Source: RGIG4140 sp045638265 (GTDB lineage Bacteria; Pseudomonadota; Alphaproteobacteria; CAAHEQ01; UBA3637). From it: a DNA stretch of 64,000 bases. Shown here piece by piece: positions 54,284 through 62,586 of the stretch (the stretch's first letter is position 1; each line of letters starts with the position of its first letter). A program made the translations under genes and the position numbers. Where the stretch lies: positions 1 through 64,000 of the forward strand of contig JAZUBA010000003.1 in NCBI GenBank assembly GCA_045638265.1, written 5' to 3'. The notes beneath the pieces are model-generated. The model had not been told where the DNA came from, searched no databases, and was given only the letters and a program-made list of their open reading frames with translations.

Positions 54284-54880
54284 ATGAAAAAATATATTAT
54301 AGAAATTGTTGTTGTTTTACTTTTGTTGATTGGTGCAACAATGTATGTTGTTAATACGATTAACGGATTGATTGTGCTTGATGAACAAGTCGCTGGTTCT
54401 TGGGCTCAGGTTGTTAATCAATATAAACGTCGGACGGATTTGGTTCCGAATTTAGTGGCAACGGTTAGAGGCTATGCTACTCATGAAAGTGACACATTAA
54501 CAGCTGTTATTGAAGCTCGTTCTAAAGCCACACAAATGAGTGTTTCGCCTGATATGCTTACTAATCCGAAAGCCGTTCAATCCTTTATTGACAATCAAAG
54601 TGCGTTAAGTTCTGCTTTAAGTCGTTTGATGGTTGTTGTCGAAAAATATCCTGATTTAAAAGCCAACCAAAACTTTATGGCTTTACAATCACAATTAGAA
54701 GGAACTGAAAACAGAATTACTGTTGCTCGTTCTGATTATATTAATAAAGTTCAGGAATTTAACATTAAAATTCGTCGTTTCCCGACAAGTATGGTTGCAT
54801 CTATGTTTACGGATATGGAACGCAAGGCGACCTTTGATATTCCGCAAGAAGAACAAAAAGCACCGGTCGTTGCCTTTTAA
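54284..54880 (+). CDS. lemA: LemA family protein
   Basis: This 198-residue protein has a short cytoplasmic tail and one TM (YIIEIVVVLLLLIGATMYVV). The periplasmic LemA helical domain follows (SWAQVVNQYKRRTDLVPNL, VRGYATHESDTL, TENRITVARSDYINKVQEFN, FPTSMVASMF). Function is unclear. LemA genes almost always precede a TPM-domain gene, as here. The ATG at 54284 has AAAGGAG; the frame is open to 54200 without one. The stop overlaps the next ATG. Confidence 0.95.
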   Translation: MKKYIIEIVVVLLLLIGATMYVVNTINGLIVLDEQVAGSWAQVVNQYKRRTDLVPNLVATVRGYATHESDTLTAVIEARSKATQMSVSPDMLTNPKAVQSFIDNQSALSSALSRLMVVVEKYPDLKANQNFMALQSQLEGTENRITVARSDYINKVQEFNIKIRRFPTSMVASMFTDMERKATFDIPQEEQKAPVVAF

Positions 54881-55785
54881 TGAAATACAGTTGTTATCAT
54901 TTTTTTGTGTTTATGTGGTTCATTGTGGGAGGAATGATTTTTTCTTCTCCCACAGTGGCACAAGTGCCTACTTTAATACCGAACGAGGTAAAAGAAGCAT
55001 TACCTGAGGAATTAGTAACGCTTAACAATGAAATAATGTCTGAAATAAAAGGGGAAGATAAAAGTTTTCAAAATCAGGCAGTTTCACTTAATCATCAGGT
55101 GTTAAATACTCAGCAAAATGATGAAACGCATAAAATTATTTCACCGGAAGATATTGTTTTTCCAAAATTAAAAGGACGGGTTGTTGATGATGCCAATATT
55201 TTATCTGCTTCTACTGAAAAAGAATTATCCCGTTTATCACAAACGGTTGAGCCGTTTCAGTTTGTTATTGCAACGGTTTCTTCTTTACAGGGATTTGAAA
55301 TTGAAGAATATGGTTATCGTTTAGGTCGTTATTGGCAAATCGGTTCAAAAGAAAAAAATGACGGACTTATTTTGTTAGTTGCTCCTAATGAAAAACAGGT
55401 GCGAATAGAAGTCGGATACGGTTTGGAAGGGGTAATGACAGATGCTTTATCGTCATTAATTACACAGAAAATGTCGTCTGATTTAGAACGGGGTCTATAC
55501 GATAAAGCACTGTTAACGGGAGCAAGAGAAATTGTGCCGTTATTACAGGCCGAAAAAGAAATTTTTGTGCAACCAAAGAAAAAGGAAGGTATACCTTATG
55601 GCTTTGCGTTAAGTTTGTTGACGTTTATTTTCTTTTGTTATGTTGCAATGGCACCGAGTGGGCAACGAGGTCGTCGTATACGCAAACTTTTGTTCCTTTT
55701 TACATTGACTGGTGGTATTAAAGGTGGCTTTAAAGGAAAAGGCGGTAGTTTTGGCGGTGGCGGTGCAACAAAACGTTGGAAATAA
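54880..55785 (+). CDS. TPM-domain (YgcG-type) membrane protein
   Basis: This 301-residue protein has a signal peptide (FFVFMWFIVGGMIFSSPTVAQ). The TPM domain follows (VVDDANILSASTEKELSRLS, EEYGYRLGRYWQIG, NDGLILLVAPNEKQVRIEVG, YGLEGVMTDALSS), then a C-terminal TM and a Gly-rich tail with GGSFGGGGATKRWK. TPM proteins function with LemA in the envelope. Translation is coupled to lemA (TAATG). Confidence 0.93.
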   Translation: MKYSCYHFFVFMWFIVGGMIFSSPTVAQVPTLIPNEVKEALPEELVTLNNEIMSEIKGEDKSFQNQAVSLNHQVLNTQQNDETHKIISPEDIVFPKLKGRVVDDANILSASTEKELSRLSQTVEPFQFVIATVSSLQGFEIEEYGYRLGRYWQIGSKEKNDGLILLVAPNEKQVRIEVGYGLEGVMTDALSSLITQKMSSDLERGLYDKALLTGAREIVPLLQAEKEIFVQPKKKEGIPYGFALSLLTFIFFCYVAMAPSGQRGRRIRKLLFLFTLTGGIKGGFKGKGGSFGGGGATKRWK

Positions 55786-55817
55786 AGATTTTTCGGTACA
55801 TAATGAAGTTAATATTG

Positions 55818-55852
55818 AAAAATCCGCCTACCTAAACAGACGGATTTTTTAT
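55818..55852. terminator. Bidirectional terminator after the lemA operon
   Basis: AAAAATCCGcCT and AGaCGGATTTTT pair with one mismatch between convergent genes, with Ts on the plus strand. Confidence 0.7.
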
Positions 55853-55867
55853 TTAAAAAGAATTAAA

Positions 55868-56443
55868 TTATTCACGCACTTTTGCCCAATGGTTCATATC
55901 TCTGTGTTTTTTCAAATATGTATTCCATTGTTCTTTGACGGCAATACCTTCTAATTTATAACCTAAACTTTTAGCAGTATTGGCAGAGGCAATATTTTCA
56001 ATATCGTTGCGAATAACAATGCGAACAATGTTTTCATTAGAAAAAAACTCTTTTTCAGCCAAACGAACAGCCTCTTTAATATAACCCCGTCTGCAAAAAT
56101 CTTGACTTAACCAATAGCCGATTTCAATTTTATGGGGACGTATTCTATCCGAACGAGAAACGCCTAAACCACCAATGATTTCACCAGTTTCTTTTAGATG
56201 AATGAGATATTCAAAGTTTGTTTTGTTTTTCCATTTTGAAACGGCATCAGTCATAAATCCGTAACTGTTTTCCGGTGTTTTTGTTATGGTAACATCTGCC
56301 CAAGGTAGCCAGGGCAAAATATGTTCTCTGTTTTTATCAACAACATTAAACATTTCCGTTGCGAGTTTAAAAGATGGTGTCGGGTGCTCTAAATAAATAT
56401 GTTCACCGATAATTTTTTTAGCTGGTTCTAATTCAAAGCTCAT
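55868..56443 (-). CDS. GNAT N-acetyltransferase (RimJ/RimL type)
   Basis: This 191-residue protein has IIGGLGVSR, IEIGYWLSQDFCRRGYIKEAV (acetyl-CoA site, Q/RxxGxG-like) and NIASANTAKSLGYKLEGI. That layout is the GNAT family acting on ribosomal-protein N-termini or small amines. The start is the ATG at 56443 behind AAGGAG; upstream extension to 56518 lacks one. The substrate is unknown. Confidence 0.9.
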   Translation of the reverse strand: MSFELEPAKKIIGEHIYLEHPTPSFKLATEMFNVVDKNREHILPWLPWADVTITKTPENSYGFMTDAVSKWKNKTNFEYLIHLKETGEIIGGLGVSRSDRIRPHKIEIGYWLSQDFCRRGYIKEAVRLAEKEFFSNENIVRIVIRNDIENIASANTAKSLGYKLEGIAVKEQWNTYLKKHRDMNHWAKVRE

Positions 56444-56536
56444 CGTTTTCTCCTTGGTGTTTTTGTTTTGAAAAATTCCTCCACTTGAAACTGTATCATA
56501 TAAAAATACATAATGCAAACATTTTTTGAAAAAATA

Positions 56537-56565
56537 TTGACAAATGTTTTAAAATTGTGTATAAT
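56537..56565 (+). promoter_or_regulatory. Perfect consensus sigma70 promoter
   Basis: TTGACA (56537-56542), exactly 17 bp, TATAAT (56560-56565). It drives the 74-residue gene and is one of the two perfect promoters in the window. Confidence 0.85.
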
Positions 56566-56597
56566 TAACTTGTTTTAATTTAATATTTGAGGTAAAA

Positions 56598-56822
56598 ATG
56601 AACAAAATCAATGATAAAGCTTTTGATAAAGCACTTATGGAAGGTGAAAAACAATTCAGAGGACCACAAAAAATCGGTGTTGCTTTGATTTTTGCATCTC
56701 TTGTTACCAGTGCTTATGTGGGATATATGGGTTTGACTCCGAAAGAAACAAGTTCTAAAACCGTTCAAAAGGCTGATTTAAGACAAAAATCCGTTCAAAA
56801 ACACATTCAAAATCAACGATAA
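56598..56822 (+). CDS. Small single-TM protein, probably highly expressed
   Basis: This 74-residue protein has a basic-acidic N-terminal helix (FDKALMEGEKQF), one TM (IGVALIFASLVTSAYVGYMG) and a Lys/Gln-rich tail (KTVQKADLRQKSVQKHI). No family is recognised. It is a monocistronic unit with a perfect promoter, GAGG ribosome-binding site and perfect terminator, so it is likely abundant. Confidence 0.7.
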   Translation: MNKINDKAFDKALMEGEKQFRGPQKIGVALIFASLVTSAYVGYMGLTPKETSSKTVQKADLRQKSVQKHIQNQR

Positions 56823-56836
56823 TGTTTTGAAGATAC

Positions 56837-56864
56837 AAAAAACGCCTTGCAAGGCGTTTTTTTT
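56837..56864 (+). terminator. Strong Rho-independent terminator
   Basis: AAAACGCCTT and AAGGCGTTTT with a two-base loop, then eight Ts. Confidence 0.92.
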
Positions 56865-56879
56865 ATATGTATGAGTAAT

Positions 56880-57089
56880 TTACGCTTGCCAAGGTAAATA
56901 ACGAACGTATGATAACCATAAAACAAACATAACCAAAACCAATATCCAACCGAACAAAACCAGTTGCATATCAGGTGTTTCAACTAATCTTTCAGCACAA
57001 TATTTCACAATTTTGGGGAACAGAATTAAAATAACGCCGTTTAACACAAGCGTTACGATAACGGCTAACAAAAAAAGCTTTAACGTCAT
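56880..57089 (-). CDS. Small membrane protein (DUF2065-like)
   Basis: This 69-residue protein has two TM helices (FLLAVIVTLVLNGVILILF; LFGWILVLVMFVLWLSYVRY) joined by CAERLVETPDMQLVLFGW. That loop resembles the PDxQLRLxG motif of DUF2065/YjeT proteins. The ATG at 57089 follows GGAGG; a longer frame to 57137 has no such site. Function is unknown. Confidence 0.65.
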   Translation of the reverse strand: MTLKLFLLAVIVTLVLNGVILILFPKIVKYCAERLVETPDMQLVLFGWILVLVMFVLWLSYVRYLPWQA

Positions 57090-57148
57090 AAAATCCTCCG
57101 TTTTTTTCATTATACATAAGATAAGTGAAAAAATCAATCATTTTTATC

Positions 57149-57177
57149 TTGCTAAACTAAATCAAATTGTATATGAT
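57149..57177 (+). promoter_or_regulatory. Promoter of folA-thyA
   Basis: TTGCTA (57149-57154), 17 bp, TATGAT (57172-57177), 20 bp before the folA ATG. Confidence 0.55.
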
Positions 57178-57197
57178 ACGCCAAAGGAGAATTTTAG

Positions 57198-57764
57198 ATG
57201 AAAGTTGCAATATGGTGTCGCCATTATCAAGAGTCTATTATTGGTATAGGTTCTAACATTCCGTGGCATATTTCCAGCGATTTTAAACGATTTAAACGGG
57301 TTACGGCGGGAAAAAGCATTGTTGCAGGGCAGGTAACGTATGAGAGTTTTCCCAATCGGACGTTGCCGAATCGCAAAATTTATGTGATGACCTTTAAACA
57401 GGATTATCAAGTATCTGATAAAGAAAATCATTTTGTAATTAACGATAAAACGCTTTTGAATGATATCAAAGGAGATTTGTTTATTGTCGGCGGAGCTAGT
57501 ATTTACAGATTGTTTATGTCAGATGAAATAACGGCGCCCGATTGTGTTGTTGATTGTTGTTATAAGGGTGAATATGATACATCGTTAGAAGGTGTACCTG
57601 TTCATATTCAGCCGTGCGTTGATTTTATGAAACAGCATTATACACCATATTCTCAAACCTTAACGGAAGATGAAGTAGATGTAACATTATGGATTAAAAA
57701 AACAACCACCGTGTCAGAACAGGAACTGACGAGTTTGTGGAATCGTATTGCCGATATTAAATAA
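57198..57764 (+). CDS. folA: Dihydrofolate reductase
   Basis: This 188-residue protein has IGSNIPWHISSDFKRFKRVT, with Trp and Asp of the DHFR active site, SIVAGQVTYESFP and FIVGGASIYRLFM. It reduces dihydrofolate with NADPH, recycling the product of ThyA encoded 11 bp downstream. The N-terminus VAIWCRHYQESIIG is a divergent form of the usual first strand. Confidence 0.92.
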   Translation: MKVAIWCRHYQESIIGIGSNIPWHISSDFKRFKRVTAGKSIVAGQVTYESFPNRTLPNRKIYVMTFKQDYQVSDKENHFVINDKTLLNDIKGDLFIVGGASIYRLFMSDEITAPDCVVDCCYKGEYDTSLEGVPVHIQPCVDFMKQHYTPYSQTLTEDEVDVTLWIKKTTTVSEQELTSLWNRIADIK

Positions 57765-57775
57765 GGAGTGGTAAA

Positions 57776-58561
57776 ATGAAGCAATATCTTGATTTATTAA
57801 AAAAAGTTTATGAAGAAGGGACTGATAAACCCAATCGGACGGGCATTGATACCCGTTCCATATTTGGCGCTCAAATGCGTTTTGATTTGTCAAAAGGTTT
57901 TCCATTGGTTACAACAAAAAAAGTGCATTTAAAATCAGTAATTTATGAGTTGTTGTGGTTGATTTCCGGAGATACAAATATTCGTTTTTTAAAAGAAAAC
58001 GATGTGCGTATTTGGAATGAATGGGCTGATGAAAACGGTGATTTAGGTCCTGTTTACGGTGCTCAATGGCGTAATTTTAACGGACAGGGGATTGATCAGT
58101 TGAAAGATGTTGTTCATCGTTTAAAAACGAATCCGAATGACAGACGAATGATTGTATCAGCATGGAATCCGGCTCAAATTGAAGAGATGGCATTACCGCC
58201 ATGTCATGCGTTTTATCAATTTTATGTGGCAGATAACAAGTTATCTTGTCAACTCTATCAACGCAGTTGTGATATGTTTTTAGGTGTACCGTTTAACATT
58301 GCATCATATGCTTTATTGACGATGATGATGGCACAGGTAACAGGTTTGGAAGTCGGTGAATTTATTCATACATTAGGGGATACACATATTTATCATAATC
58401 ATTTTGAACAAGTTAAGATTCAGTTAGAGAGGGAACCTTATGCTTTACCGCAAATGAAAATTAATCCTGATGTGAAAGATATTGACGGGTTTAAATATGA
58501 AGATTTTGAACTGATTAATTATCAATGTCATCCGACAATTAAAGGGGTTGTTGCCGTTTAA
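57776..58561 (+). CDS. thyA: Thymidylate synthase
   Basis: This 261-residue enzyme methylates dUMP using methylene-tetrahydrofolate. The catalytic Cys lies in LPPCHAFYQFYV, followed by LYQRSCDMFLGVPFNIASYAL and HIYHNHFEQ. It is co-transcribed with folA. Confidence 0.97.
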   Translation: MKQYLDLLKKVYEEGTDKPNRTGIDTRSIFGAQMRFDLSKGFPLVTTKKVHLKSVIYELLWLISGDTNIRFLKENDVRIWNEWADENGDLGPVYGAQWRNFNGQGIDQLKDVVHRLKTNPNDRRMIVSAWNPAQIEEMALPPCHAFYQFYVADNKLSCQLYQRSCDMFLGVPFNIASYALLTMMMAQVTGLEVGEFIHTLGDTHIYHNHFEQVKIQLEREPYALPQMKINPDVKDIDGFKYEDFELINYQCHPTIKGVVAV

Positions 58562-58584
58562 TTTAAATGGCAGATTGAAACATT

Positions 58585-58618
58585 AAAAGCGTTCTTGTTG
58601 TATTTAGAACGCTTTTTT
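58585..58618 (+). terminator. thyA terminator
   Basis: AAAAGCGTTCT and AGAACGCTTTT pair perfectly around a ten-base loop, followed by Ts. Confidence 0.9.
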
Positions 58619-58639
58619 CTATATAAATCAAGATGATAG

Positions 58640-58681
58640 GTGTTGCAGATAAACGTACGTTAAATTGCAACACTTTTTTTT
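58640..58681 (+). terminator. Second hairpin with T run upstream of the pilin gene
   Basis: GTGTTGCA and TGCAACAC form a stem around an 18-base loop that itself contains the palindrome AACGTACGTT, followed by eight Ts. It is a back-up terminator or the end of a short unannotated transcript. Confidence 0.7.
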
Positions 58682-58781
58682 ATATTTTTGCATTTTTTTT
58701 TGTTTTTTTAATTTTAAATGGTTGGCGGATTTATCATATTTATTCCGTTTCCCCCTGTTTTACTCCTAGTATATGAAATCG

Positions 58782-58810
58782 TTGCACATAAAGGTACCTT
58801 TAATTACAAT
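58782..58810 (+). promoter_or_regulatory. Promoter with 12-bp palindromic operator for the pilin/Cys-rich gene
   Basis: TTGCAC (58782-58787), 17 bp, TACAAT (58805-58810). The spacer contains the perfect palindrome AAAGGTACCTTT (58790-58801), placed where a repressor would block polymerase. Confidence 0.65.
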
Positions 58811-58848
58811 GTAGAAAAACTGTATTTATTAGATAATTTGGAGGTATT

Positions 58849-61587
58849 ATGACATTTAAAGCACTTGTTACACAAAACGAACGTGGTCGCTCAATGGTTG
58901 AAATCTTGGGCGTTTTAGCCATTATTGGTGTATTATCATTCGGCGGTATTCAAGGATACAAGTATGCCATGGATAAGCATCGGGCAAATGATATCGTTCA
59001 TTCAGTTAATATGCGTGCGACAGATATTTGGCATTTGTATCAAGATGGGGAGAAAGAATTACCCGATTCGCCTGAGACAGATGCCTTTCCTGAATATGGT
59101 GAAATGACACAAACAGGGTTTGAGATTATGGTAACATCTCATCCGCCAGTTGCATTCAGAACATGGGTAAATAATGTGCCGAGTGCTGTTTGTCAAAAAG
59201 TGTTGCAAGAGAACCTAAATGATTCAATTACAGGGTTGAGATTTGTTCAAGTCAATGGTACGAAATATGCGGATAATCCCGCTATCTGCGGTGATGGTGT
59301 TTCTGATAATCAAATGGTGTTCACATCCTTTTTAGATGAAGATGGAGGTGCTGTTACCGGTATTGCAGATCCGAATGACCCGAATGGCAGACCGCTGGAA
59401 AACTGTGTAGATAATGGAGATTGTTCAACCGCATGTGGTGAGGCTGTTTGTGATGAAAATACATTGACGTGTCAAAATCCGTGTAGCGGAGATACGCCTG
59501 TGTGTATGGAGGAAACAGGTGTTTGTGTGGAATGTCGTATCAATGTTGATTGTCAGTTTAAAGGAGAGGGATATATTTGCAACGAGGCAGAAAACAAATG
59601 TACTGCTTTGCAAATAACGTGTCCAAAGGGGACATTCAGAACGCAAAACGGGGCTTGTGTTAAATGTAATGATGGAAATAATTTTACAGTTTTGACAGAG
59701 CCATATCCGGATACAAGTGATGAAGTTGATGGTATAACGATGTGTCAACAATGTAATGATGCCTCAGCTGGCGAATACAGATACAATCGTAAATTTGGCG
59801 AATTAGAAGAGGGTAAAGGTTTTTGTGATTATATGTGTTCCAGCGGACGCACTTATCAATCACAAAGTGAGGGATGTATTTCATGCAACGATGATTCATG
59901 GCATTTGTTGACGGATGATAGTATTTCCAAAGCCCAATGTTTGGCATGTGAGGGACATGAATGGTATTATGGTTATACCAAAGGAACTTGGTGTCAAAAG
60001 AAATTAGAATGTGCGGATGATGAATTTATTATATTTGGTAGACCATTTAGTTGTTCAAAATGTGCTGATAATAGAAATGTAAGAGTTCATAATGTTTGGG
60101 GTTCAAAATCATCTGAATCTTCAGATTACCAAAAAGTAATGGCGAATAGCTGTAATAATTGTCCAACAGAAAATCCAAGATATAATTTTATGGAATATTG
60201 TTATCCAGTTTGTGAACAACCGGAGGGTGTAGAAAAATGTGATGATCCCTATAATTGTCCACGACAATGGCAAAACAAAGCTGGAAATTGTTTGCCGTGC
60301 GATGATGTTTCTTCAAGTACATCTATGTTACATGATAGCGCATATCAGCATTGGACACATGAAAGTTGGCCGGATTTATGTACAGCATGTGGACGTGTAG
60401 TGAAAGACGGCTATTGCGTATTGCCAAAAGAAGAAGGTTGTGGCGTTGGGAAATTTTTAGGCGCAAATGGTCAGTGTTATGAGTGCGATAATCCTGCTGG
60501 TGTTATTATTGGATCTATTGAAGAATCGGGTTGTTTAACAAACTGTCGAAAAGTATCATCAGATGCAACGGATTATAGTGCAGACGGAACGATTGATACA
60601 CGACGAACATATGTGTATGGTTCATGGAGTGGTGCAGGTGATTCATTATATTGTGCGCCTAAATGTCCGATAAATTATATAAATAATGATACTGGTAAAT
60701 GTGTATCTTGTGGTGATAGCAGTTCAACATCGGCGTTTGTTACATCTGTTCCGTCTGAATGTTCAACGCAATGTCCGAATCGTCAAGTATATTATGGTAG
60801 TTATTGCGGTATTAAAACTTGTCCAACTACGCAAAAATATTATAAAAGCAATAAAGGCAGTTGTGTTTCATGTAGTCGTGGAAACGAATCTGATAGTAGT
60901 CAAACATACGCTGAAGACATAGCTTTGTGTAATCAATGTGGTAACAGAATGGCATATCAAGTAGATAATAGTACACAATGTTATCAGATTAATCCGGGCG
61001 AATATGGTATTTGTAACAGTTTGTGGTCAAATGAATTACCGGATGGATTGGATTCAACTCTTGCTTCAAAAGCTACACGTTATTTAAACGGTGATTATGA
61101 CGGTATCAAATTTTTGGATAATAGCGGTTATTGTCGGGATTGTACGGCAGAGGCCAGTTATTCAACCACAAAAGAACAATGTTTGAGTTGTCAAAACAGA
61201 CGATATCAAAACGGAACGTGTGCGTTAGGGTTGTGTGATACAAATTTCTATTTGTCAGATGGGACATGTATTGCTTGTTCCAATGTAAACAAACCGATTG
61301 ACCCAAGTAGAGAAAATTTATGTTCTGATTGTGATAATCGTCGGCAAATGGAAAAAGGCATAAAAAATACACCATCGTGGTCGGCTCTTTGTGTCAGTAC
61401 ATGTGATGGCGCTCAATGGCAAGATATAGCAGGTACTTGTTATTTTTGTACAGAAGGGGGTACGAAAGAAATCGGTACAGATAATATGTCAAGAAAAATG
61501 TGTCAGGATTGTGGACGGACAGTTGAAGAGATAACAGACGCTAAAGGAGATATAGTTGGATATAGATGTGTGGAAGAATCAGCGTAA
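58849..61587 (+). CDS. Prepilin-like protein with giant cysteine-rich repeat ectodomain
   Basis: This 912-residue protein begins with a type IV prepilin leader ending in ERG, then RSMVEILGVLAIIGVLSFGG with Glu at mature position 5 (Arg instead of Phe/Met at +1). Residues about 45-170 are pilin-like with two cysteines. From about 186 there is a Cys-rich region, and from about 258 to 905 there are around nine modules with the pattern C-x(4-9)-G-x-C-x2-C followed by a CxxC pair. These resemble EGF/TNFR or protozoan variant-surface modules. It should be anchored as a minor pilin and disulfide-rich at the surface, as an adhesin or sensor. It has its own promoter and terminator. Confidence 0.85.
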   Translation: MTFKALVTQNERGRSMVEILGVLAIIGVLSFGGIQGYKYAMDKHRANDIVHSVNMRATDIWHLYQDGEKELPDSPETDAFPEYGEMTQTGFEIMVTSHPPVAFRTWVNNVPSAVCQKVLQENLNDSITGLRFVQVNGTKYADNPAICGDGVSDNQMVFTSFLDEDGGAVTGIADPNDPNGRPLENCVDNGDCSTACGEAVCDENTLTCQNPCSGDTPVCMEETGVCVECRINVDCQFKGEGYICNEAENKCTALQITCPKGTFRTQNGACVKCNDGNNFTVLTEPYPDTSDEVDGITMCQQCNDASAGEYRYNRKFGELEEGKGFCDYMCSSGRTYQSQSEGCISCNDDSWHLLTDDSISKAQCLACEGHEWYYGYTKGTWCQKKLECADDEFIIFGRPFSCSKCADNRNVRVHNVWGSKSSESSDYQKVMANSCNNCPTENPRYNFMEYCYPVCEQPEGVEKCDDPYNCPRQWQNKAGNCLPCDDVSSSTSMLHDSAYQHWTHESWPDLCTACGRVVKDGYCVLPKEEGCGVGKFLGANGQCYECDNPAGVIIGSIEESGCLTNCRKVSSDATDYSADGTIDTRRTYVYGSWSGAGDSLYCAPKCPINYINNDTGKCVSCGDSSSTSAFVTSVPSECSTQCPNRQVYYGSYCGIKTCPTTQKYYKSNKGSCVSCSRGNESDSSQTYAEDIALCNQCGNRMAYQVDNSTQCYQINPGEYGICNSLWSNELPDGLDSTLASKATRYLNGDYDGIKFLDNSGYCRDCTAEASYSTTKEQCLSCQNRRYQNGTCALGLCDTNFYLSDGTCIACSNVNKPIDPSRENLCSDCDNRRQMEKGIKNTPSWSALCVSTCDGAQWQDIAGTCYFCTEGGTKEIGTDNMSRKMCQDCGRTVEEITDAKGDIVGYRCVEESA

Positions 61588-61610
61588 ATATTTTCTTTTC
61601 TGATATAAAT

Positions 61611-61643
61611 AAAAACCCCCTTGTTTTATTCAAAGGGGTTTTT
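61611..61643. terminator. Bidirectional terminator between the pilin-like gene and nusB
   Basis: AAAAACCCCcTTG and CAAaGGGGTTTTT pair around a seven-base loop with T or A runs on both sides. Confidence 0.85.
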
Positions 61644-61658
61644 ATTTGTTTTTTTTAT

Positions 61659-62129
61659 TTACCGAATGACTTTTGAAAATTTGTCTAGCAATGCATTGAC
61701 AATGCCTGCTTCCGATTCGTCAAAAAAGGAACGTGTAATATCCACATATTCACTGATAATAATGGGTGTGTCTAATCGTGGATTGGCATAAAATTCTGCA
61801 ATGCCGACTTTTAAAATACATTTTAAAACCAATTCTAATCGGTCATAATCAATTTTTTGACTGATATTTGTCCGAATAATGGTATCTAAATCTTCATCTT
61901 TCGCCTGAACTTCTTTTGTCAGTTTTGTAAATAAAGTCATATCGGCATCTTCTAACGGAAGAATTTCATACCGTCCGGCAATACCTTCTTTGATAACCAT
62001 ACCGCCGGTTTCACCCAATAAAAAGCGTGAAACGACTTTTTCCCATTTTTCATCTGTTTGGGCTTGTGCATACGTTGCCTGAACGGCCATTAAACGAGCA
62101 TTTGTGTATTTTTGTGTTGTGTTTTCCAT
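61659..62129 (-). CDS. nusB: Transcription antitermination protein NusB
   Basis: This 156-residue all-helical protein has ARLMAVQATYAQAQT at the N-terminus, DYDRLELVLKCILKVGIAEF and PIIISEYVDITRSFFDESEAGIVNALLDK at the C-terminus. It binds boxA RNA with S10 in rRNA antitermination. It starts at the nrdR stop (TAATG). Confidence 0.94.
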   Translation of the reverse strand: MENTTQKYTNARLMAVQATYAQAQTDEKWEKVVSRFLLGETGGMVIKEGIAGRYEILPLEDADMTLFTKLTKEVQAKDEDLDTIIRTNISQKIDYDRLELVLKCILKVGIAEFYANPRLDTPIIISEYVDITRSFFDESEAGIVNALLDKFSKVIR

Positions 62130-62584
62130 TATGATTCCTTTATTAAATGTTTTGCAAATGCGTTAAAATCTTCCATTGAATTAAAGTTTTTATAGACAGA
62201 GGCATACCTCAAATATGCGATTTTGTCAATATGAAATAATGCGTCTAACACCAATTCTCCGATTTGTGCAGACGGAATTTCAATGACATTTAATTGTTCC
62301 AATTGATTAATGATTTCATCAACCATATGGCAAATTTTTTCGGTTTCAACATCTCGTTTGCCAATAGCCAATAAGACGGAACGATACAGTTTTTCCCGTT
62401 CAAAGGGCACACGAACATCGTTTTTCTTTACGACAATCAAATCTTTGCTTTGGATGTATTCATACGTTGTAAAACGTCCGCCACATTTAGGACACTGCCG
62501 TCTGCGTCTGATAGATGAAAAATCTTCACTCGGACGGGAGTCTTTTACCAGACTTTCCAAACATCCGCAAAAGGGACACCTCAT
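62129..62584 (-). CDS. nrdR: Transcriptional repressor NrdR
   Basis: This 151-residue repressor of ribonucleotide reductase genes has an N-terminal zinc ribbon (MRCPFCGCLESLVKDSRP, then CPKCGGRFTTYE) and an ATP-cone domain (LIVVKKNDVRVPFEREKLYRS). It lies between glyA and nusB, a usual place in Alphaproteobacteria. Confidence 0.96.
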   Translation of the reverse strand: MRCPFCGCLESLVKDSRPSEDFSSIRRRRQCPKCGGRFTTYEYIQSKDLIVVKKNDVRVPFEREKLYRSVLLAIGKRDVETEKICHMVDEIINQLEQLNVIEIPSAQIGELVLDALFHIDKIAYLRYASVYKNFNSMEDFNAFAKHLIKES

Positions 62585-62586
62585 TT

